Source: an uncultured Oscillospiraceae bacterium (GTDB taxonomy: Bacteria; Bacillota; Clostridia; Oscillospirales; Oscillospiraceae). Taken from it: 11,329 nt of DNA. Location of the stretch: assembly GCA_910579725.1 (NCBI GenBank), contig CAJTUD010000082.1:1-11329 (forward strand). The letters run 5' to 3'. Position 1 is the stretch's first letter, and every line of letters starts with the position of its first letter. The notes under the pieces are model-generated. The model was given only the letters and a program-made list of their open reading frames with translations. It had not been told where the DNA came from and searched no databases. The translations under genes were made by a program, and so were the position numbers. This document shows, one piece after another, positions 5,731 to 11,329 of the stretch.

Positions 5731-6655
5731 GGGCTTTCTCCAAAAAGCAGTTGATGATTTCATAGGTTTGCTTTACCTGTGAAAACCGGGCAGGGAGGGA
5801 GAAGTAGCCGTGGAGCGCGTCGGGAATCCGGTGCATCTCTACGCGCATTCCCTCCTCCCGCAGCCTTTTCCCATAGGCTTCGCCTTCATCTCGTAAAGGA
5901 CAGTACTCTGCCGTAATGAGCAGCGTTTCCGGCTGACCCGCGAGGCTGGGGGCTTGGAGCGGTGCAAAATACGGATTTGTCAGGTCGCTCTCTGATGAGC
6001 GGTACAGCGCCATATAATCTCTCACACGCTTGGCTGTGAGTAAATAACCCGTACCATTTTCCCGCACCGAGGGATAGGGAGAGTTCTCCGAGTGGTCGCT
6101 GTCCAGGGCGGGATAAATCAAAATCTGACGGCGGGGCTGGAATTCCCTGCGGTCCCGGGCCATCAGGGACACGGCGGCGGCCAGATTGCCGCCGGCGCTG
6201 TCGCCAATCAGAACGACGTTTTCTTGCTCCACGCCAAAGGATCCGGCGCTGCGGAACACCTCCCGGGCGGCTGCGTAACAATCTTCCGGAGCCGCAGGAA
6301 AGCGGTGTTCCGGCGCGAGGCGATAATCCACCGCAGCTACGGTGCAGCCCGTTGCCGCGGCCATATCTGCGCAGACACCATCATAGCTGTCAATCGTGCC
6401 TGTAACCCAGCCTCCGCCGTGAAAGAAGAGTAGCAGGGCGGACTTTGGAACGCCGGCAGGCTTGAAAATGCGTATGGGAACGCTGTGGACACCGCTGAAA
6501 ACCGGATGATCCCAGACATGATAGAGAGCGGCGTTTTTCAGCCGGTGTGAGAGCAGCTTCTGAACCTCCCGCTCCACCAGATAAGATTTTTTTACATCGA
6601 TCTCCGGGTAGGACAGTATACTCAACGCTGCCCGCATTGCTTTGCTGATTGCCAT
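5723..6655 (-). CDS. Alpha/beta hydrolase, HSL/Aes-type esterase
   Basis: This 310-residue protein has all hallmarks of the hormone-sensitive-lipase family: oxyanion-hole motif HGGGW (residues 79-83), nucleophile elbow GDSAGG with Ser153, acid Asp256 in CPLRDEG, and His282 in DALHGY. DYRLAPEHRFPAA (110-122) is also typical. These enzymes hydrolyse short-chain carboxyl esters. No signal peptide, so cytosolic. AAAGGAG lies 6 bases before the ATG. It is the first gene of a three-gene operon, overlapping the condensation-like gene by 8 bases. The natural substrate is unknown; given its neighbour it could act on an ester made by the acyltransferase. Confidence 0.93.
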   Translation of the reverse strand: MAISKAMRAALSILSYPEIDVKKSYLVEREVQKLLSHRLKNAALYHVWDHPVFSGVHSVPIRIFKPAGVPKSALLLFFHGGGWVTGTIDSYDGVCADMAAATGCTVAAVDYRLAPEHRFPAAPEDCYAAAREVFRSAGSFGVEQENVVLIGDSAGGNLAAAVSLMARDRREFQPRRQILIYPALDSDHSENSPYPSVRENGTGYLLTAKRVRDYMALYRSSESDLTNPYFAPLQAPSLAGQPETLLITAEYCPLRDEGEAYGKRLREEGMRVEMHRIPDALHGYFSLPARFSQVKQTYEIINCFLEKAHE

Positions 6656-6689
6656 ATTTGCTCCTTTGCGCCTGTTTTATCTGCCCCTG

Positions 6690-6722
6690 GCGGAGTATTG
6701 GATGGTTTCCCAATTTCTCCGC
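6690..6722 (-). other. Nested hairpin in the leader of the hydrolase operon
   Basis: Outer arms GCGGAG (6690-6695) and CTCCGC (6717-6722), inner arms ATTGG (6697-6701) and CCAAT (6710-6714), an 8-base loop: 11 pairs with a small internal loop. It lies between the 263-aa gene and the hydrolase gene, 35 bases before the latter. No T-run follows on the leftward strand, so it is more likely a leader structure or operator than a terminator. I see no convincing sigmaA promoter elsewhere in 6656-6811. Confidence 0.4.
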
Positions 6723-6811
6723 AATAAGCCGGGATACCGCACAGAATCAGTGGGCTCCCTCCGCGTTGTCTTTTTAAAGCGGTGCGCCTTTCATGTCTCC
6801 CGCGTCTTTTT

Positions 6812-7603
6812 TCAGACGCTGGACTGCTGTTCTTCCAGCACCTTCTTTTTATAGCTGTCAAACGCGTCCTCCGGCAGCACTTTTCCGCCATTTGTGTCAA
6901 TTGCGCCGTTTCGTTGTTTGAGAAGCGCCATAAGGGCCTGCCCTGCTTCTTCGGTCGTATCGGAAAGGACACTTACACCGTTGGATGCGATCAGGCAGAT
7001 CGCCAGACAATGGATTTTCTTTTGATGATTCCCTGTATTGATGTGGTAGGTGTAGTCACTGAAACAGCATGCCCTTAAACTGTCCACACGTATGACGGTC
7101 TGGGCGGGGTCAGCCAGATAAATATAATCCCTTGTAAGCAGCCCGTCCTTGTTCGTGGCATTGGAAAGCGCCCGGTCAAGCCCTGCCGTCAGTTTCAGGA
7201 TATAGCAGTCCGAAGCCGCCGCCTGCCGCTCAAACGTCTCAATCTCACTTACCGGCAGTTTGCTGTGCTTTGCGGAATCTGCAATATAATCGTCCCGTTT
7301 TTGCCGGCTGCCCTTGATCAAGAAGAACAGCGCCACCAGGCAGAGCAGGACTATCACGCCAAAGAATCCGCAGATCACGATGCCAACGCTCAGCATATCG
7401 TCCTCTCCGTCGGAGACGAATCTGAGCGTTCTGCCGATTCCCCACACCAGTCCGCACAATGCGGCGGCCAAAAACAGGCCAAAGACAATGAGGCCGCCCA
7501 AACTTCTCCTCTTGACGGTCTTCATTGCGCCCGCAAATACAGAACCGTCCGGAAAATGTTTTTGCACATAATCCGCATTCATTTTTGAAAAAAAGTCCGC
7601 CAT
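6812..7603 (-). CDS. Two-TM membrane protein of unknown function
   Basis: The 263-residue protein starts with a short cytosolic segment (MADFFSKMNADYVQKHFPDG), then two membrane segments (about residues 35-57 and 71-97) connected by an acidic loop (SDGEDDM), then a long soluble C-terminal domain of about 165 residues. That domain contains predicted beta strands (YIYLADPAQTVIRVDSL, CLAICLIASNGVSVLSD) and a Lys/Glu-rich end; both termini are probably cytosolic. GGAGG lies 8 bases before the ATG. It has its own strong promoter. Separated by 156 bases from the hydrolase operon, so probably a separate unit. I do not recognise the family and assign no function; the strand-rich tail is reminiscent of a PH-like fold, but this is only an impression. 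Confidence 0.8.
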   Translation of the reverse strand: MADFFSKMNADYVQKHFPDGSVFAGAMKTVKRRSLGGLIVFGLFLAAALCGLVWGIGRTLRFVSDGEDDMLSVGIVICGFFGVIVLLCLVALFFLIKGSRQKRDDYIADSAKHSKLPVSEIETFERQAAASDCYILKLTAGLDRALSNATNKDGLLTRDYIYLADPAQTVIRVDSLRACCFSDYTYHINTGNHQKKIHCLAICLIASNGVSVLSDTTEEAGQALMALLKQRNGAIDTNGGKVLPEDAFDSYKKKVLEEQQSSV

Positions 7604-7660
7604 AAATTTGCCTCCGTTTCAGTTGTCTGTCAGTTTTTGCCTATCATTTGGTATAAGGCT

Positions 7661-7689
7661 AGTATAGCACGATATGGCGGACATATCAA
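7661..7689 (-). promoter_or_regulatory. sigmaA-type promoter for the 263-aa membrane protein
   Basis: Read leftwards: -35 TTGATA (7684-7689), 17-base spacer, extended -10 TGC-TATACT (7661-7666 for the hexamer). It lies about 60 bases upstream of the start. Two copies of CAGGAACA (7708-7715, 7725-7732), spaced 17 bases, lie just upstream and could be an activator site. Confidence 0.72.
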
Positions 7690-7762
7690 CCCGCAGAGGA
7701 AGCGGTTTGTTCCTGTTTTCAGCGTGTTCCTGCCATGCGGTCTCCCAAATAAGCAAATTGTG

Positions 7763-7783
7763 CGGCAGTCTTTTTTGCTGCCG
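7763..7783. other. Hairpin in the divergent intergenic region
   Basis: CGGCAG and CTGCCG arms with a T-rich 9-base loop. It lies between two divergent promoters in the 300-base gap 7604-7903. No gene is visible in that gap; it holds the two promoters, this hairpin and short repeats. Role unknown. Confidence 0.35.
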
Positions 7784-7829
7784 GCCCTATCGTTAAAAAT
7801 TCCTTAAAACAATCTTCCAAGAATCCCCC

Positions 7830-7858
7830 TTGCTCCCGGAGCAAAAACCCTGTATAGT
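7830..7858 (+). promoter_or_regulatory. sigmaA-type promoter of the YtrA-like ABC operon
   Basis: -35 TTGCTC (7830-7835), 17-base spacer, -10 TATAGT (7853-7858). Start of transcription is expected near 7865, giving a leader of about 40 bases before the 29-aa gene. Confidence 0.7.
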
Positions 7859-7886
7859 AAGCTGTACTAAAAGAACTGATACAGTT
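7855..7886 (+). promoter_or_regulatory. Candidate operator for the GntR/YtrA repressor
   Basis: Inverted repeat TAGTA-AGCTG-TACTA (7855-7869) overlaps the -10 and the expected start of transcription, an ideal place for repression. A second palindrome AACTG-ATA-CAGTT (7874-7886) follows. YtrA-family operators, as I recall them, are palindromes placed at the promoter of their own operon. Assignment is inference. Confidence 0.45.
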
Positions 7887-7903
7887 TGTTAGGAGGCGGG
7901 AAA

Positions 7904-7993
7904 ATGCACACAATATACCTGCTGCTGGCGGGAATTTTCGCCATGTTTGCGTCCATTTATGCCGCGGCGCTGGCGCTGCGGAAAAAGAGATAG
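7904..7993 (+). CDS. 29-aa single-TM microprotein leading the ABC operon
   Basis: The product is MHTIYLLLAGIFAMFASIYAAALALRKKR. One hydrophobic helix (residues 4-25) is followed by a positive RKKR tail, predicting an inner-membrane peptide with its C-terminus in the cytosol. A perfect AGGAGG lies 7 bases before the ATG, and the next gene's ribosome site overlaps its stop codon (TAGGAGG), so it is clearly translated and coupled to the regulator. The Bacillus subtilis ytr operon also begins with a small gene (ytrG) before ytrA; similarity here is positional only. Likely roles are a small subunit of, or regulator for, the encoded transporter, or a translation-coupling leader. Function unproven. 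Confidence 0.75.
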   Translation: MHTIYLLLAGIFAMFASIYAAALALRKKR

Positions 7994-8005
7994 GAGGGGA
8001 ATCTG

Positions 8006-8386
8006 TTGCTGACGCTGAATTATCGGGATTCCCGGCCCATTTATGGACAGATCAAAGACGGCCTGCGCCGCATGGTCATTTCCGGCGCACTGGAACCGGA
8101 TGAAAAACTGCCCTCGGTGCGGGCCATGGCCGTTGATCTGGCCATCAATCCCAACACGATCCAGCGGGCTTATGCCGAGCTGGAGGCTGAGGGATTCATC
8201 TACTCTGTGCCGGGAAAAGGAAGCTTTGCCGCCCATGGGGCAGATGCCGCCCGGAGGAAAACGGCCGGTTCCACCCGGCAGGCGGAGCTCATCCGCCGCC
8301 TGCGGGAGCTGGTGGCAGAGCTGCGGTATCTGGGAGTGAGCGAACATGAGCTGATTGCGCTGATGAACGAGGGGGTGGGACAATGA
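8006..8386 (+). CDS. GntR-family regulator, YtrA subfamily
   Basis: This 126-residue protein has the short YtrA layout: an N-terminal winged helix (about residues 10-75, opening PIYGQIKDGLRRMVISGAL, then LPSVRAMAVDLAINPNTIQRAY and the wing GFIYSVPGKGSF) and only a brief helical tail (about 85-122) for dimerisation rather than a full ligand domain. It starts with TTG (8006-8008), chosen because AGGAGG (7992-7997) lies 8 bases before it and the domain begins immediately. Its stop overlaps the ATPase ATG by 4 bases (ATGA). YtrA-type proteins repress their own operon of ABC transporter genes and are typically relieved by cell-envelope-acting antibiotics or related signals; the inducer here is unknown. 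Confidence 0.93.
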   Translation: MLTLNYRDSRPIYGQIKDGLRRMVISGALEPDEKLPSVRAMAVDLAINPNTIQRAYAELEAEGFIYSVPGKGSFAAHGADAARRKTAGSTRQAELIRRLRELVAELRYLGVSEHELIALMNEGVGQ

Positions 8387-9282
8387 TTGAAGTGAAAGAC
8401 GTGGTGAAAACCTTTGACGGCTTCGCCGCCCTGAATGGGGCCTCCATCACCGTCCCCGACGGCGGTGTTTACGGATTGGTGGGCCCCAACGGTGCAGGGA
8501 AGTCCACCATTATCCGCCATCTCACCGGTATCTACCGCCCCGACAGGGGCCAGGTGCTGGTGGAGGGCGTGCCGGTGTATGAAAATCCGGAGAAAAAGAC
8601 CCTGATCGCCTCCATCCCCGACGACTGGTACTACTTCCCTTCCGCCACCATCGCCGACATGATGAAGTTCTACCGGGGATTCTACTCCACTTTCGACATG
8701 GCCCGGTATGAAAAATTTCGGGAGGTCTTTTCTCTGCCGGAGAAGAGCCCCATCCGCCGCATGAGCAAGGGCATGCAGAAACAGGCGGCCTTCTGGCTGA
8801 CCATGTCCTGCCGGCCCAGGTATTTGATTCTGGACGAGCCGGTGGACGGTCTGGATCCGGTGATGCGCCGGCAGGTGTGGAGTTTGATGATGAGCGACGT
8901 CAGCGAGCATGGCACCACGGTGCTGGTGTCCTCCCACAACCTGCGGGAGCTGGAGGACGTGTGCGACCATGTGGGCATTATGAATAAGGGAAAGGTTCTG
9001 CTGGAGCGGAGCCTGACGGATCTTCAGGAGAATATCATCAAGCTCCAGGCCGTCTGGAAGCCCGGAGAGATGCCGGCGCTGCCCCGGGAGCTGGAGGTGC
9101 TCCACACATCCAATGTGGGGAGGGTGTATACCTACATTGTCCGGGGCTCGGCCCAGGCCGTCACGGAGAAAATGGGACAATTCCAGCCCTTGATGCTGGA
9201 GGCTCTGCCTCTGTCCCTGGAGGAGATTTTTATTTATGAGCTGGGAGGTGAGCAGTATGCCGTCAAAGAGATCCTTCTTTAA
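8383..9282 (+). CDS. ABC transporter ATP-binding protein (YtrB-like)
   Basis: This 299-residue ATPase carries Walker A GPNGAGKST (34-42), Walker B YLILDEP (147-153), the D-loop GLDP (156-159) and the switch His185 (SSHNL). The signature is MSKGMQKQ (127-134) instead of LSGGQ, as in the subgroup partnered with YtrA regulators. The Q-loop region reads ASIPDDWYY, with no obvious Gln. The final 80 residues form an extra domain seen in drug- or lipid-exporter ATPases. It overlaps the preceding regulator by 4 bases and the permease by 26, so stoichiometric expression is expected. It energises the downstream permease; substrate unknown. Confidence 0.95.
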   Translation: MIEVKDVVKTFDGFAALNGASITVPDGGVYGLVGPNGAGKSTIIRHLTGIYRPDRGQVLVEGVPVYENPEKKTLIASIPDDWYYFPSATIADMMKFYRGFYSTFDMARYEKFREVFSLPEKSPIRRMSKGMQKQAAFWLTMSCRPRYLILDEPVDGLDPVMRRQVWSLMMSDVSEHGTTVLVSSHNLRELEDVCDHVGIMNKGKVLLERSLTDLQENIIKLQAVWKPGEMPALPRELEVLHTSNVGRVYTYIVRGSAQAVTEKMGQFQPLMLEALPLSLEEIFIYELGGEQYAVKEILL

Positions 9283-11122
9283 CCGGACTCTGTTCCGGAA
9301 GAATCTGAGCCGTTTCTGGCCGTTGTGGGGCGGCATATCCCTGGTGGGGGCCATGCTCCCTCTATACCTGATGCTGGCTCTGATCCAGCAGGCGGAGCCG
9401 ATCGAGCGGCAGCATTTCGCAGAGGGAATGTATCAGCTCGCGGCCGGTTTTGTTCCCGCCTTCACCTGCTGCTACGCCATACTCTGCGCCATGGCGGTGT
9501 GGGGATACCTGTATAATGCCCGGGCGGTAGGGATGATGCATACCCTGCCGGTGGACCGGACGTGCCTGCTTGTCACCAACACCCTCTCGGGACTGGCTAT
9601 GGTGCTGATTCCCTACGCCGTGGTGGGCGCCATGGTGTGCCTTATCGCCCTGGGCTGGGGATTCTTCGACCTGGTGGCTATTGTCAACACAGTGGTCACG
9701 GTGCTGATGATTACGCTGCTGTTCTTTGGCATGGCCACACTGTGCGCCATGCTGACGGGACACAGCTTCGTGCTGCCGGTGTTCTATCTGCTGGCCAACT
9801 TCCTGGCTTTTTTCATGGAAATGCTCACCACCACGCTGGCGGAGGAGTTCCTGCTGGGTGTCGGCGTGATGGAAAACATGGGCCGTCTCTGCTTCCTCTC
9901 CCCGGTGATTCAGATTTATAAGAGCTTCCGGGTTCAGACAGAGATCCTGCCGGGCGGCGGACTGGAGGAATGCCGCCTGACCGGCCTGTGGGTGGTGGTG
10001 CTGTACGCTCTGATAGGAGCGGTCATGCTGGCCCTGGCATGGTTCCTGTATCAAAAGCGGCACAGTGAGAGTGCCGGGGACGTGGTGGCTTTCCGGTGGC
10101 TGCGGCCGGTATTCCGGTACGGGCTGGCCCTGCTGAGCGGCCTGACCGTGGGGCGGCTGCTTTTCGAGCTGTTCTGGGTTCCGTTGTTTCAGCGGGGGTA
10201 CTATGCCGATCCAGTCCCCATGGGAATATGTCTCTTCCTTGGGGGACTGGTGGGGTACTATGCCGCCTCCATGCTGCTGGAGAAGTCCCTGAGGGTGTTC
10301 AAGGGCAGCTGGCGGGGTGCGCTGCTGGTAGCCGCCGGCGCGGCGGCAGTGTGCCTGCTGGTGAGCGTGGACATGTTCGGTCTGGAGGCCAGAGTCCCCG
10401 AGTTGGAGGAAATTGAGAGCGTCACGGTGCTGGACCGGGGCGTGGAGAGCGGCCCCTACAGTGCGGAGGAGGACCGGGAGGTGGTGGAGGAACTGCGGCG
10501 GTTCCATCAGACTGTTGTGGACAGCAGGGACTATATCCGCTCCTACGCTCCCGACTGGGATCAGGAAGAATTACGAGCGTTCAGCCATACGATCCGTCTG
10601 GTTTACCGGCTGAAAAACGGCTCTACACTGGAGCGGCTGTACGATCTTTGGCTGACCTCGGAGCGGGTAAAAACCGACGGAACCTTTGACAACCTGCTTT
10701 CGGCGTTCTATCAGAATCCGGCGGTACGTGCCAGTGAAACCGCCATCCCAAAGGGTGCGAAGCTGGACGATATCGATATTTTCTGCGACTATACAGAATT
10801 GAGCTACGCCAGCACGTCGGATCATGCCGGCGGGCAGGATACGGAAACCCAGGCCCTTTACGCCGCTTTGCAAAAGGATGCGGAGGAGGGCAATATCCCC
10901 GCCCGGGATGTGCTGCGCTTCAGCAACAAGCGGAGTTATGCTTTTTATTTAGAGCTGCGGTACCGCACTTACAACGCCCGGGAGAACTCGTATCACATCG
11001 GTTACAAGCCGGTTTACCTTGCTCCCTCCATGACTCGCACTCTGGAGGCGCTGGTGGAGATGGAATACGTTACCCAGGCGGAGCTGGAGGCGTGGCAGAG
11101 GGATTTGAGCATGGAACAATAA
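9257..11122 (+). CDS. ABC transporter permease with C-terminal soluble domain
   Basis: The 621-residue protein starts at ATG 9257, 7 bases after GGGAGGTG; an ATG at 9236 lies in frame but has no ribosome site. A basic N-terminus (MPSKRSFFNRTLFRKNLSRFW) typical of ABC-2-type permeases is followed by roughly eight to nine membrane segments (near 24-44, 63-85, 107-133, 138-165, 170-192, 243-265, 285-310, 320-342, 354-373). The remaining 250 residues (374-621) are charged and soluble, probably outside the cell. Membrane proteins with this layout are, I believe, catalogued with DUF6449, but I am not certain. It is co-transcribed with the regulator and ATPase. Exporter function is inferred from the ATPase subgroup. 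Substrates could be peptides or cell-wall-active compounds. Confidence 0.87.
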   Translation: MPSKRSFFNRTLFRKNLSRFWPLWGGISLVGAMLPLYLMLALIQQAEPIERQHFAEGMYQLAAGFVPAFTCCYAILCAMAVWGYLYNARAVGMMHTLPVDRTCLLVTNTLSGLAMVLIPYAVVGAMVCLIALGWGFFDLVAIVNTVVTVLMITLLFFGMATLCAMLTGHSFVLPVFYLLANFLAFFMEMLTTTLAEEFLLGVGVMENMGRLCFLSPVIQIYKSFRVQTEILPGGGLEECRLTGLWVVVLYALIGAVMLALAWFLYQKRHSESAGDVVAFRWLRPVFRYGLALLSGLTVGRLLFELFWVPLFQRGYYADPVPMGICLFLGGLVGYYAASMLLEKSLRVFKGSWRGALLVAAGAAAVCLLVSVDMFGLEARVPELEEIESVTVLDRGVESGPYSAEEDREVVEELRRFHQTVVDSRDYIRSYAPDWDQEELRAFSHTIRLVYRLKNGSTLERLYDLWLTSERVKTDGTFDNLLSAFYQNPAVRASETAIPKGAKLDDIDIFCDYTELSYASTSDHAGGQDTETQALYAALQKDAEEGNIPARDVLRFSNKRSYAFYLELRYRTYNARENSYHIGYKPVYLAPSMTRTLEALVEMEYVTQAELEAWQRDLSMEQ

Positions 11123-11155
11123 TTTCCAGAAATTGGAGATTACGAAAATTACCTA

Positions 11156-11184
11156 TTGCTCAGCGGGCCTGAATGTGATATGAT
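11156..11184 (+). promoter_or_regulatory. Strong sigmaA promoter for the right-edge RNA
   Basis: -35 TTGCTC (11156-11161), 17-base spacer, extended -10 TGA-TATGAT (hexamer 11179-11184). An AT-rich stretch (11122-11155) precedes it. Transcription should begin near 11190-11191. No gene start with a ribosome site follows within the window. Confidence 0.72.
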
Positions 11185-11189
11185 ACGTT

Positions 11190-11329
11190 CAGAAACCCAA
11201 GCCTCCCTCATTTGGGAGGAACGCGCCGGCGGCTGCGGGAGCGGTCTGTGCGGATGATCTAGCCGGCTTTCGCGGGACCGGTTCCGTTTCGGCGGCGCAC
11301 CCCTTTATATGGCCCCCGCCGCCTGAACA
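11190..11329 (+). ncRNA. Candidate structured non-coding RNA (runs to window edge)
   Basis: Behind the promoter, 140 bases without a plausible gene fold into several helices: CCTCCC/GGGAGG (11202-11207 with 11214-11219), GCCGGC/GCCGGC (11225-11230 with 11262-11267), CGGGA/TTCCG (11273-11277 with 11282-11286, one G-U), and GGCGGC/GCCGCC (11291-11296 with 11318-11323). A closing helix GTTCAG (11187-11192) with CTGAAC (11323-11328) would tie the ends together, although its first bases may precede the start of transcription. CCCAA (11196-11200) could alternatively pair with TTGGG (11212-11216). The layout suggests a stand-alone structured RNA or a long leader. Clostridial raiA-type RNA is the first known family I would test; I cannot confirm it by eye. 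The 3' end and any downstream gene are outside the window. Confidence 0.5.

Noticed and set aside
7719..7913. Leftward 64-codon frame in the divergent intergenic region
   Set aside because: No ribosome site, overlaps the operon promoter, composition not protein-like.
8200..10507. Two long leftward open frames (about 380 codons each) opposite the regulator, ATPase and permease
   Set aside because: His/Gln-rich antisense translations of well-supported genes. No ribosome sites or domains.
11181..11259. Short rightward frame from ATG 11182 inside the right-edge RNA
   Set aside because: The ATG overlaps the -10 element so it would not be transcribed, and it lacks a ribosome site.

Overview
The window looks like chromosomal DNA of an anaerobic, spore-forming-type Clostridia member, probably Oscillospiraceae/Eubacteriales. 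It is moderately GC-rich, uses strong AGGAGG-type ribosome binding sites, encodes a two-domain rubrerythrin, and carries PadR, YtrA-type GntR and condensation-like gene families common in gut Clostridia. The lineage is inferred from gene families and base composition, not from a marker gene.

Left part (1-3660). A PadR repressor gene and the start of a HAAS/DUF1700-like membrane-protein gene are read leftwards from two near-duplicate promoters. Facing away is an AT-richer unit: a secreted protein of unknown function (225 aa), then two tandem paralogous cytosolic proteins (195 and 194 aa) with nearly identical ends and diverged middles. A hairpin closes this unit. It faces an unannotated 35-aa protein made almost entirely of Asn and Gln, read leftwards. 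Rubrerythrin diverges from that gene, and both flanks of the shared intergenic region contain sequences resembling sigmaF/sigmaG promoters.

Middle part (3660-7620, leftward genes). A tightly packed three-gene operon encodes an HSL-type alpha/beta hydrolase, a condensation/alcohol-acetyltransferase-like protein (HxxxDG) and a zinc-ribbon membrane protein of the DUF6320 type. The last gene is interrupted by an in-frame TGA. A strong bidirectional terminator separates it from rubrerythrin. Upstream lies a two-TM protein of unknown function (263 aa) with its own clear promoter.

Right part (7620-11329, rightward). A YtrA-like operon has a clear sigmaA promoter with a palindrome over the -10. It encodes a 29-aa single-TM microprotein, a GntR/YtrA repressor with a TTG start, an ABC ATPase, and a 621-aa permease with a large C-terminal soluble domain. 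The genes overlap or nearly touch, so the repressor probably controls the transporter in response to its substrate or to envelope stress. After the permease, a near-consensus promoter drives a protein-free, strongly structured segment that reaches the window edge. This is the best candidate here for a non-coding RNA.

Most interesting items: the structured RNA at the right edge, the Asn/Gln microprotein with a sporulation-like promoter, the tandem paralogs, the operon-leading TM microprotein, and the UGA-interrupted DUF6320 gene.
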